From assembly GCA_044238605.1 (NCBI GenBank), contig JBIICY010000001.1, forward strand, positions 62,001 to 126,000: 64,000 nt of DNA, given 5' to 3'. This document shows positions 16,656-24,102 of this stretch, in pieces. How positions within the stretch are numbered: position 1 is the first letter of the stretch; each line of letters begins with the position of its first letter. A model generated the notes under the pieces. That model worked only from the letters and a program-made list of their open reading frames with translations, had not been told where the DNA came from and did no database searches. The stretch comes from UBA10438 sp044238605. Its GTDB lineage: Bacteria > Bacteroidota > Ignavibacteria > Kapaibacteriales > Kapaibacteriaceae. Both the position numbers and the translations under genes were made by a program.

Positions 16656-18017
16656 CTAGCCCTTTTTTCGGAGCTCCGACTCTTGGATCTCTCGTACCCA
16701 CACGTCCTTACCCGTTGCATCAACGATCCGCAACGTAAGCACGCGCTTGCCGCGCACACCGGAAACTGTTAGCAATCCAAAGTTGTGTCCGACGTACTCT
16801 GTACCAGAGACGCTAAACGAGTTAGCTCTGTAGATCGGACTCGAGTTTAGTCCAGCGGAAAGGGGCGACGAGGTGATTTCGTAGAGCGGATATGCTCCCT
16901 CTCTCTCCAACTTGGAGAGTTCGGCAAAGTGAACATCGCCCGACATAAACAGCACACCCGGAATGTTGTTGCGCGTGATGAGATCAATGATCTTCTGACG
17001 TTCCTCGGGAGAGCGTTCAAAACCCTCACGGCGCTTGTTGTCGCTGAGAAATTGTGAACCTACGGCAACAATCTTAAATGTTGCCCTGCTTGAGGATAGC
17101 GCATCAACCAGCCATTCTACTTGATGATCTCCAAGAAGAGACTTGGACTGATCATGACGATCATTTGACGAACGGTGATAGCGGTCGTCGAGCAGGAAAA
17201 CCTGTACGTCTGCCAGTTCAAATGATGATGTGATTCCAGGCTTGCCCCCTACCCCAAAAGACGGATTCGGCCAGAACAGCTTGAACACATCAAGTGCGTC
17301 GTCTTTGAGCACGTAGGACCTGTCTGCATCATTTGGACCGTAATCATGATCGTCCCAAATCGCATAGTTCGGAATCGTAGCAAACAGCTCTCGCGTGCGG
17401 CCATGAGCACGAGTATGCGAGTAACGCTTCATGATGCCGGAGCGCGAACCCCAGTCGGGATCCCGCAGGTAGACATTATCGCCAAGCCACAGCATGGCAT
17501 CTGGCTTGCGCTTAACTATCGCATCAAAGATCCCGGTTTCTGTTCCGTATCCCTTTTCTTTGCCAGTTGAGTCGTATCGCTCAAAGCCAGCCTCGTTGAC
17601 GTAGTGACAGCTGCCGAATGCAAGGCTCACTGATGGCCAGTCGTTTCCCCGATACCGAAAGATCGATCTTGACGTAAAGCGCGTCGGCACAGGTACATTC
17701 ATCGGAACGTCACCAACACGAATCTCGTAGGAATAGGTGCGTCCTGGCTCTACGCTATCAAGTGAAAACGTTAGACAGCCGCCGTTACCAGGATATCCTA
17801 CATATGCTGCCGGTGTTATGAAGCTTTTACCGGAACGAACATCAGTGTATGCCACACGGACATCCGTGCGTGAAGGATCGCCCGCAAACCCAATCTCAAC
17901 TCCGATCTGCGCACCGCGCATGTCTACATGTCCAACTATCGGCCCCGACGTTATGTAGGGCTGAGCATAAACAACAATCGCTGAAGAAACACAGCAGGCA
18001 AGAAGTAGCTTAATCAT
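16656..18017 (-). CDS. Secreted PhoD-like alkaline phosphatase/phosphodiesterase
   Basis: 453 aa from the start 'MIKLLLACCVSSAIVVYAQ', a signal peptide. An N-terminal fibronectin-like segment (~25-120) precedes the metallophosphatase core: 'LAFGSCHYVNEAG' , 'AMLWLGDNVYLRDPDWG', 'AIWDDHDYGPNDADRS' and 'LFMSGDVHFAELSKLER' supply the expected metal and phosphate ligands of the PhoD family. These enzymes act on phosphate mono- or diesters outside the cytoplasm. The start overlaps the stop of the AMP nucleosidase gene by 8 nt, so the two genes are likely coupled; a longer in-frame start inside that gene has no signal peptide at its end. Confidence 0.88.
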   Translation of the reverse strand: MIKLLLACCVSSAIVVYAQPYITSGPIVGHVDMRGAQIGVEIGFAGDPSRTDVRVAYTDVRSGKSFITPAAYVGYPGNGGCLTFSLDSVEPGRTYSYEIRVGDVPMNVPVPTRFTSRSIFRYRGNDWPSVSLAFGSCHYVNEAGFERYDSTGKEKGYGTETGIFDAIVKRKPDAMLWLGDNVYLRDPDWGSRSGIMKRYSHTRAHGRTRELFATIPNYAIWDDHDYGPNDADRSYVLKDDALDVFKLFWPNPSFGVGGKPGITSSFELADVQVFLLDDRYHRSSNDRHDQSKSLLGDHQVEWLVDALSSSRATFKIVAVGSQFLSDNKRREGFERSPEERQKIIDLITRNNIPGVLFMSGDVHFAELSKLEREGAYPLYEITSSPLSAGLNSSPIYRANSFSVSGTEYVGHNFGLLTVSGVRGKRVLTLRIVDATGKDVWVREIQESELRKKG

Positions 18018-18783
18018 ACCGAAGATGTTTGATGTGTTCGCCCTTGATTCCGATCTCGCGCATGGCCTCGATGCCAATCGTAAGATGTAAATCTGCGAAT
18101 TCCTGTGTTACCCGTTTGTCACTTTCTTCGGTCTTAATGCCTTCGGGCATAACAGGAACATCACTCACTAGCAGCAATGCCCCGCGTGGGATGTCATTCT
18201 TGTGCCCAACAATGAACACCGTTGCCGTTTCCATATCGATAGCCATACAGCTGAGCTGCTTTAGTCGGTCACGGAAAACGTTATCCCATTCCCATACTCT
18301 TCGGTTCGTGGTGTACACCACACCGGTGCGATAATCATGGTTGTGTGCAAGAAGTTTATCTGAGACAAACTTGTGCAGCTTGAACGACGGCAGTGCCGGC
18401 ACCTCTGGCGGGAAATAATCGTTGCTTGTACCATCACCACGGATGGCGGCAATTGGGAGGATAAAGTGTCCGATTTCCGATGATTCTTTTAGTCCGCCAC
18501 ACTTACCCAGAAACAACACACCCTTGGGCATCCGTGCAACAAGCAGGTCCATGATCAGCGCTGCATTGGGCGAACCAATACCGTAGTTGATGATCGTCAG
18601 ATTCTCATGCGTAGCAGTCTGCATGGGCCTATCAAGCCCCTTAACCTCCACACCAAAGCGCTTTGCAAACGCATCTACATAGCCACGGAAGTTGGTAAGC
18701 AGGATGTAGTCACCAAACGCTTCAACCTCGGTACCTGTGTACCTCGGGAGCCAGTTCATTGCTATGTCGAGTTTGGTCTGCAT
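18010..18783 (-). CDS. amn: AMP nucleosidase
   Basis: 257 aa, the short form found in Bacteroidota. The nucleoside phosphorylase-like fold is shown by 'LTIINYGIGSPNAALIMDLL' (~60-80), 'GVLFLGKCGGLKESSEIGHF' and 'CMAIDMETATVFIVGHKN', where the Glu contacts the ribose. The enzyme splits AMP to adenine and ribose 5-phosphate. The start MQTKLDIAMN was chosen because the 44 extra residues of a longer frame are only translated tandem repeat. The repeat array and a hairpin separate it from the upstream malic enzyme gene; the PhoD-like gene follows with overlap. Confidence 0.88.
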   Translation of the reverse strand: MQTKLDIAMNWLPRYTGTEVEAFGDYILLTNFRGYVDAFAKRFGVEVKGLDRPMQTATHENLTIINYGIGSPNAALIMDLLVARMPKGVLFLGKCGGLKESSEIGHFILPIAAIRGDGTSNDYFPPEVPALPSFKLHKFVSDKLLAHNHDYRTGVVYTTNRRVWEWDNVFRDRLKQLSCMAIDMETATVFIVGHKNDIPRGALLLVSDVPVMPEGIKTEESDKRVTQEFADLHLTIGIEAMREIGIKGEHIKHLRYD

Positions 18784-18802
18784 TGCCGTTCCTGTGATGT
18801 GC

Positions 18803-18871
18803 GTACCATGTACCCTCGTACCCATGTACCCTCGTACCCATGTACCCTCGTACCCATGTACCCTCGTACCC
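18803..18871. repeat. 16-bp tandem repeat (GTACCCATGTACCCTC), about 4 units
   Basis: Four head-to-tail units (the first is 15 bp) plus a partial GTACCC. The array lies between the malic enzyme stop and the AMP nucleosidase start. GTAC and CATG make each unit partly palindromic. An open frame runs through it and encodes a Gly/Tyr/Trp/Arg-rich repeat, which I regard as non-coding. Confidence 0.95.
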
Positions 18872-18893
18872 GGGCGACCACGCAGGGTCGCCC
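18872..18893. repeat. REP-like hairpin GGGCGACC / GGTCGCCC
   Basis: Perfect 8-bp inverted repeat with a six-base loop, directly after the tandem array. It resembles the GGGCGAGCC palindrome found inside two coding sequences at 46440 and 59710. The next base begins the minus-strand stop codon (TAG) of the malic enzyme gene. Confidence 0.75.
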
Positions 18894-20522
18894 CTACGCG
18901 TACGTTGGCTTCCACATATGCTGTTCAATCAATTCGGTGATGTTGGCAGGACGTTCAATTCCTGCATGACCATCATCGAAAAGATACTCGGCGCATGCGA
19001 TGGCAACAACCTTCGCTGCCTTTTGGATATCGGACATCGGCGGGTAGATAAGCCCCTTTGTGAACTGTTCTTCGCTTACCATGCCGGCAAGCGCTCTCGC
19101 TGCAACTCCAAATGTCTTGTAAGGGATGTTCGTTGCACTTACTGCATATGCTGCAAGACCAACGCCGGGGAAGATGTAAACATTATTACCCTGTCCCGGA
19201 TGAATCGTTGTTCCATTGATCGTAACAGGCTGGAAGGGGCTTCCACTGGCAAAGATGGCCTTGCCATTGGTCCATGTATACGCTTCTTCTGCCGTGCACT
19301 CGCTCTTGGACGTAGGATTGGAGAATGGGAAGATGATCGGGCGGTCGCAGTACGATGCCATATGCTCGATAACTTCCTGCGTAAAGCTCTTCGGTATTGT
19401 GCTTGTACCGATCAGTACCGTTGGCTTTACACTGCGCACGATATCAGCCAGATTGCCAACTTCGGGATGATCGTGCGCATACCCGAGTTTTGACTCAGCA
19501 AGGTCCGTACGCGCGGCAACAACAAGCCCCCTGCTGTCGATGAGCCAACACTTTGAGCGTGCTTCCTGCTCTGTGCAGCCCTCGTCCATCATCAGACGCC
19601 AGAGCAATTCTGAGATGCCAAGACCTGCAGAGCCCGAACCAAAGAAGGCATACGTCTGATCGCGCAGACGCTCGCCCTTCATGCGCGTTGCAGCGATCAC
19701 ACCTGCAACGCCAACAGCGGCTGTACCTTGAATGTCATCGTTAAACGATGAAATGCGGTGGCGATAACGTTCAAGAATTGGGCTTGCATTAGGATTAGCA
19801 AAGTCTTCCCATTGGATCGCACAGCGCGGAAACACTTCCTGCACAGCTGTAACGAACTCTTCGATGAAGTCGTCGTACTCTTTCCCTGCTAGGCGCTTTT
19901 GGCGAATGCCGATGTAGAACGGATCCTCGAGTAGCGCCTCGTTGTTGGTTCCAACATCGAGAACGATTGGCAGTGTTACTTCCGGGGGAACACCAGCGCA
20001 GGCGGTGTATAGGGCCAGCTTACCGATAGGAATGCCCATGCCTTGTGCGCCAAGATCGCCCAGGCCAAGGATGCGCTCTCCGTCTGTAACGCATATCCAG
20101 CGAACATCAGCTTCCGGCCAGTTGCGCAGTACATCGGCCATGTGGCCACGATGACGTGCACTGATAAACATTCCCTTTGGTCTGCGGTAGATGCGTCCAA
20201 ACGTCTGACATGCCAGACCCACCGTAGGAGTGTAGACGATTGGCATGTATCGGACGGGGTCTTTCTGCAGGAGCGCATAGAAGAGAACCTCGTTGCGTTC
20301 CTGAAGGTCGCTAAGGTAGATGTACTTTTCGAGATCGCTCGAGAGGGAGCTCACGTGACCTTCAATGCGCTGGATTTGCATTGAAAGCGACGAAACAATA
20401 TCTGGCAGTAGACCTAGGAGTCCATACTGCTGACGTTCTTCTCGAGAAAATGCCGTGCCTTTACTGTCACGGGGGTCGCGCAGCAGATCGAAGCCACGCT
20501 TGGTGATTTGTGAATGTGGCAT
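18894..20522 (-). CDS. NAD-dependent malic enzyme
   Basis: 542 aa, the usual size of a large-type malic enzyme. Family signatures include 'EKYIYLSDLQERNEVLFYAL', 'MPIVYTPTVGLACQTFG' (catalytic Tyr region), 'ICVTDGERILGLGDLGAQGM' with the metal-site neighbourhood, and a second nucleotide site 'FFGSGSAGLGISELL'. It converts malate to pyruvate and CO2 with reduction of NAD(P). The start MPHSQITK follows an exact TATTTTTG box. The protein ends at residue Ala with a TAG that is the outer edge of the REP-like hairpin, so its C-terminus may have been set by the repeat. It is divergent from a PD40 propeller gene. Confidence 0.92.
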   Translation of the reverse strand: MPHSQITKRGFDLLRDPRDSKGTAFSREERQQYGLLGLLPDIVSSLSMQIQRIEGHVSSLSSDLEKYIYLSDLQERNEVLFYALLQKDPVRYMPIVYTPTVGLACQTFGRIYRRPKGMFISARHRGHMADVLRNWPEADVRWICVTDGERILGLGDLGAQGMGIPIGKLALYTACAGVPPEVTLPIVLDVGTNNEALLEDPFYIGIRQKRLAGKEYDDFIEEFVTAVQEVFPRCAIQWEDFANPNASPILERYRHRISSFNDDIQGTAAVGVAGVIAATRMKGERLRDQTYAFFGSGSAGLGISELLWRLMMDEGCTEQEARSKCWLIDSRGLVVAARTDLAESKLGYAHDHPEVGNLADIVRSVKPTVLIGTSTIPKSFTQEVIEHMASYCDRPIIFPFSNPTSKSECTAEEAYTWTNGKAIFASGSPFQPVTINGTTIHPGQGNNVYIFPGVGLAAYAVSATNIPYKTFGVAARALAGMVSEEQFTKGLIYPPMSDIQKAAKVVAIACAEYLFDDGHAGIERPANITELIEQHMWKPTYA

Positions 20523-20528
20523 AGGGCA

Positions 20529-20536
20529 CAAAAATA
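20529..20536 (-). promoter_or_regulatory. -7 box (TATTTTTG) of the malic enzyme gene
   Basis: Exact TAnnTTTG, first T 14 nt from the ATG at 20522. It supports the shorter of two possible starts, since the longer one would begin upstream of the box. Confidence 0.55.
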
Positions 20537-20547
20537 CGGAGTCTTCG

Positions 20548-20555
20548 TAGCTTCG
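20548..20555 (+). promoter_or_regulatory. Possible -7 box (TAGCTTCG) of the PD40 gene
   Basis: One mismatch to TAnnTTTG, first T 12 nt before the ATG at 20560. The spacing equals that of the exact boxes. Confidence 0.35.
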
Positions 20556-20559
20556 AGGC

Positions 20560-21612
20560 ATGCAAAAACCAGTATTTCACGCAATCACTGCGTTCTTCCT
20601 CGCTGTATCAGCTCTTTCTGCACAAAACAGCGAGCCCCATCTCAGCAACATCCGACAGCTCACATTCGGTGGTGACAATGCCGAAGCATACTTCAGTCCA
20701 GACGGAACAAAGCTTGCTTTTCAGAGCAACTTTAAAGGCTGGGGGCATTCCTGCGATCAGATCCATGCACTCACCATTGCCGATGCAAAGGACTCATCAT
20801 ACCGTCCACCACTGATCTCAACAGGCAAGGGGCGAACAACATGCGCATACTTTATGCCAGACGGCAAGCATATCCTCTATGCGAGCACGCATGAAGCTGG
20901 TGAGGCATGTCCGCCAGAGCCGCCCCCTCGCAAGGACCGCAAGTACTTATGGCAGGTGCTGCCATCATACGACATCTACGTTGCCGATGAAAAGGGTACG
21001 ATCACCAAGCAGCTTACTAACCGCAGCGGGTATGACGCTGAAGCAACGGTGTCGCCAAATGGCGACAAGATCGTGTTCACATCCGATCGTACTGGAGACC
21101 TAGAACTCTGGACGATGAACATCGATGGCAGCAATCAGCGTCAGATAACGAATCAGCTTGGTTATGATGGTGGTGCGTTCTTTTCTCCCGACGGAAAGAA
21201 GCTTGTCTTTCGAGCTTCACGCCCGCTTACCGACAGTGCGCAGCAGGAATACAAGGAGCTGCTCGCACAAGGTCTTGTAGCTCCCACAAACATGGAGATC
21301 TACACGTGCAATGTTGATGGATCAGATCTCAAGCAAATCACGAATCTTGGTAAGGCCAATTGGGCCCCCTACTACCATCCGGGCGGCAAGAAGATTCTCT
21401 TTTCGTCGAATCATAAGTCACAGCGCGGCTATGACTTTCACATCTACATGATCAACGAAGACGGCACGGGACTGGAACAGATAACCAATGAAAGTATGTT
21501 CAACGCATTCCCGATGTTTTCACCCGACGGTAAAAAGCTGGTGTGGTCCAGCAATCGCAATAATGGCGGAACGCGCGACACCAACGTGTTCATCGCCGAT
21601 TGGAAGGATTAA
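20560..21612 (+). CDS. Exported TolB-like PD40 beta-propeller protein
   Basis: 350 aa with a signal peptide (FFLAVSALSAQ). PD40/WD40-like TolB repeats recur: 'AEAYFSPDGTKLAFQSN', 'YDAEATVSPNGDKIVFTSDR', 'YDGGAFFSPDGKKLVFRASR', 'NWAPYYHPGGKKILFSSNH' and 'NAFPMFSPDGKKLVWSSNR', each a propeller blade. There is no peptidase domain. Proteins like this bind partners or carbohydrate in the periplasm or outside; the ligand is unknown. It is not a true TolB, which would sit in a tol-pal cluster. The gene is divergent from the malic enzyme gene and is followed after 3 nt by a VUT transporter gene. Confidence 0.88.
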   Translation: MQKPVFHAITAFFLAVSALSAQNSEPHLSNIRQLTFGGDNAEAYFSPDGTKLAFQSNFKGWGHSCDQIHALTIADAKDSSYRPPLISTGKGRTTCAYFMPDGKHILYASTHEAGEACPPEPPPRKDRKYLWQVLPSYDIYVADEKGTITKQLTNRSGYDAEATVSPNGDKIVFTSDRTGDLELWTMNIDGSNQRQITNQLGYDGGAFFSPDGKKLVFRASRPLTDSAQQEYKELLAQGLVAPTNMEIYTCNVDGSDLKQITNLGKANWAPYYHPGGKKILFSSNHKSQRGYDFHIYMINEDGTGLEQITNESMFNAFPMFSPDGKKLVWSSNRNNGGTRDTNVFIADWKD

Positions 21613-21615
21613 CCA

Positions 21616-22149
21616 GTGACAAAGCAACAATTTCAAACAGTCCTCGCTGTACTTGTCTACCTTGGCGGGATTGTCTCGGCAAATCTCTTTGCAGCAACGT
21701 TTGGTCCAAGCGCTGTTCCGATCGTAACGTTTACGTTAATCGGCCTGGATTTGTCTCTGCGCGACTTTCTTCAGCTTACGATGAAGAAGTGGAGCATGTT
21801 TGCGATGATCTTCGTTGGTGGAGGCATCTCGTACATCTTGGTTCCTGAGGCTGGCATCATTGCTATCGCCTCGGGCACTGCATTTACGTTAGCTGCCCTA
21901 GCAGACTGGACCGTGTTTGCCTTATTGAAGGGCAAATGGATGGTGCGGGCAAACATGTCGAATGTGGTTGGCGCAATGGTAGACTCTACACTCTTTATCA
22001 CCATCGCATTCGGACAGTTTATGCCCGGCGAGATCGGATTATCAGTTGTCTCGAAAGTGGCAGGGGGCTTCTTCTGGTCCTACCTTTTATCGATCATCTT
22101 TCGCAAGCGTATTGCTATGATAGATGAACGCGGCGGTCAGAAGTCCTGA
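21616..22149 (+). CDS. VUT family transporter (YhhQ-like)
   Basis: 177 aa with a GTG start and five or six hydrophobic helices. The conserved 'FTLIGLDLSLRDFLQ' (~38-52), 'SGTAFTLAALADWTVFALLK' and 'MSNVVGAMVDSTLFITIAFG' match the Vut_1 (PF02592) family, whose members import vitamins or queuosine precursors through an energy-coupling or stand-alone mode. The substrate is not evident, as no queuosine gene is nearby. It starts 3 nt after the PD40 gene and its last 35 nt overlap the convergent selD gene. Confidence 0.75.
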   Translation: MTKQQFQTVLAVLVYLGGIVSANLFAATFGPSAVPIVTFTLIGLDLSLRDFLQLTMKKWSMFAMIFVGGGISYILVPEAGIIAIASGTAFTLAALADWTVFALLKGKWMVRANMSNVVGAMVDSTLFITIAFGQFMPGEIGLSVVSKVAGGFFWSYLLSIIFRKRIAMIDERGGQKS

Positions 22150-23149
22150 TCATTCTGCCGATAGGACGCAGGTTGGGTATTCCGGCAGACTCGGCAAATT
22201 CTATAAACTGTGTTACGTGCTCTGGGTGTACCGACACGAGCAGTCCGCCGCTCGTTTGTGGATCGCACAGCACATACCTCTGATGCTCGGTGAGCTCGCA
22301 GACCTTGTGTCCGTATGATGCGAAATTGCGCGTCGTTCCACCTGGGAATGATTTCTGCTCTAGATAGTCCGTGATAACTTGTCTGTCGATCAGTGGAACA
22401 GCATCAATGTCGAGCTCGGCACTCAGGTTGGCCCCTTCGCAGAGTTCGATTAAGTGGCCTAAAAGACCGAACCCCGTAACATCGGTCATAGCATGCACAT
22501 AGTCAAGTCTACCGAACGACTCCCCTGCGCTGTTCAATTGGACCATTACATCGCGTGCAAGGGTGGAATGCTCTTCACGCAGAATGCCTTTCTTCTGCGC
22601 AGTTGTCAGAATGCCTACACCGATTGGCTTTGTTAGAAACAACACATCGCCCTCTTGCGCACCAGTATTCGTTTTGAGATAGGCCAGATCTACTCTGCCC
22701 GTAACAGCCAGACCAAAGATCGGCTCCGGTGAGTCGATGCTGTGTCCACCCGCAAGAGGTATCCCAGCATCCTTGCATGCAAGGCGCGCCCCTTCCAATA
22801 CCTGCTGCGCTGCTTCCACTGGAACAGTATTCACAGGCCAGCCTAGGATCGCAATTGCCATCATGGGTTTTCCGCCCATGGCGTAGACATCGCTGATGGC
22901 ATTCACACTCGCGATACGTCCGAAGTCTACCGGATCATCCACGATTGGCATAAAGAAGTCCGTTGTGCTCACGATGCCGGTTCCATCGCCCAAGTCATAC
23001 ACTGCTGCATCATCCTTAGATGCATTGCCAACGAGCAGTCGTGCGTCGTGAGGCATTACAATGCTTGACTGTAGAATGCTGTCCAGTATCGCAGGTGAGA
23101 TCTTGCAGCCGCACCCTGCACCGTGCGAGTATTGTGTGAGTTTGATCAT
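22115..23149 (-). CDS. selD: Selenide, water dikinase SelD (Cys form)
   Basis: 344 aa. The N-terminus 'LTQYSHGAGCGCKISP' carries Cys13, the position of the catalytic Cys/Sec of SelD, with the essential Lys16. Downstream AIRS-family ATP and metal motifs are 'DDAAVYDLGDGTGIVSTTDFF' region and 'AGGHSIDSPEPIFGLAV'. SelD makes selenophosphate from selenide and ATP. Because this copy has Cys and not Sec, it does not need selenocysteine to be made. It follows mnmH by 23 nt on the same strand, pointing to the selenouridine branch of selenium use. No selA or selB is in the window. Confidence 0.95.
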   Translation of the reverse strand: MIKLTQYSHGAGCGCKISPAILDSILQSSIVMPHDARLLVGNASKDDAAVYDLGDGTGIVSTTDFFMPIVDDPVDFGRIASVNAISDVYAMGGKPMMAIAILGWPVNTVPVEAAQQVLEGARLACKDAGIPLAGGHSIDSPEPIFGLAVTGRVDLAYLKTNTGAQEGDVLFLTKPIGVGILTTAQKKGILREEHSTLARDVMVQLNSAGESFGRLDYVHAMTDVTGFGLLGHLIELCEGANLSAELDIDAVPLIDRQVITDYLEQKSFPGGTTRNFASYGHKVCELTEHQRYVLCDPQTSGGLLVSVHPEHVTQFIEFAESAGIPNLRPIGRMIRTSDRRVHLS

Positions 23150-23172
23150 GGGGTGGTATCGTGGTTACGGTG

Positions 23173-24102
23173 TTATGTGGTTCGCTGACGCTGACAGTAC
23201 TCGTAGGTCCTGTCGTAATAATCGAGGATTAACCTTACAGCAGTTGGCAAATCATCGCTCATTACAGCCTGCATGGCATGCTGGTAGCGTTCGCCACCAA
23301 GCTTCTGCTTGATCACTGAAAGCGCATCACAAAGTTCCTGCTTTGAGAAGCTTCCGTAATCGCGCACGAGATTTTGTACGCGGGTATCAATATCTACATC
23401 GAGCTGATGCTGCTGTGCTCGCTGCATAGCATCGAACATCACCTCGGGTAGATGCACTTTGCCAACCGTTCTGCTCTCGTCTTCAATCCATACCAATTTG
23501 TCTATATCGAATGCCGACATCACACGATGGATTTTATTGAGTGCATGTTCGGTGGTGGGCTGCGCCAGCTGCCCCAGCTTGCCAAAGACAGAGCCGCGGT
23601 GATGGGCTAGACCTTCAAGATCAACAACCTGCTCTCCTGCCTGTGCCTGCTGGTGAAGAAAGTCTGTCTTGCCTGCTCCAGTCTTTCCTGTAACAAGCCG
23701 ATAGGTCCAAGGACGTGATACTAATTCGTGTGCGGCGTTGCGAAATCCCTTGTACCCGCGCGGCACTACACGCACCCTCATGCCTGCTGTTGAGAGCAGC
23801 CACGACATTGAACCGCTGCGCATGCCCCCTCTCCAGCAATAGACGATAAGGGGCTTATCAAGCGAGCGCGCCTGGTCAACGTAGTATCGAAGCCGAGGTC
23901 CAACGATTTCGAGTCCGCGGTCAATAGCCTGCTGCACACCAGTTTGCTTATACAGCGTACCAACTTCTGCGCGTTCCTCATTCGTAAACAACGGGATGTT
24001 CACAGCTCCAACGATATGACCTTGCTCATACTCTGCTGGAGTGCGCACATCCACAACGGCATACGTGCTGTTGTAGAGATCGTCAAGCACCGAAGTCATC
24101 AT
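23173..24102 (-). CDS. mnmH: tRNA 2-selenouridine synthase MnmH
   Basis: 309 aa. The N-terminal rhodanese domain ends in 'IVYCWRGGMRSGSMS' with catalytic Cys89; the C-terminal P-loop domain starts at 'VTGKTGAGKTDFL' (~138-150). The enzyme replaces sulfur by selenium at the wobble 2-thiouridine of tRNAs for Lys, Glu and Gln, passing through a geranylated intermediate, with selenophosphate from SelD. The start is one of two adjacent ATG codons; the longer frame lies inside the upstream nuclease gene. It overlaps that gene by about 20 nt and is followed by selD, making a three-gene operon. Confidence 0.93.
   Translation of the reverse strand: MMTSVLDDLYNSTYAVVDVRTPAEYEQGHIVGAVNIPLFTNEERAEVGTLYKQTGVQQAIDRGLEIVGPRLRYYVDQARSLDKPLIVYCWRGGMRSGSMSWLLSTAGMRVRVVPRGYKGFRNAAHELVSRPWTYRLVTGKTGAGKTDFLHQQAQAGEQVVDLEGLAHHRGSVFGKLGQLAQPTTEHALNKIHRVMSAFDIDKLVWIEDESRTVGKVHLPEVMFDAMQRAQQHQLDVDIDTRVQNLVRDYGSFSKQELCDALSVIKQKLGGERYQHAMQAVMSDDLPTAVRLILDYYDRTYEYCQRQRTT

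Noticed and set aside
18783..18915. Extended N-terminus of AMP nucleosidase through the tandem repeat
   Set aside because: The extension is only repeat translation, and the family aligns from MQTKLDIA. Kept as a finding because repeat-driven variants cannot be excluded.
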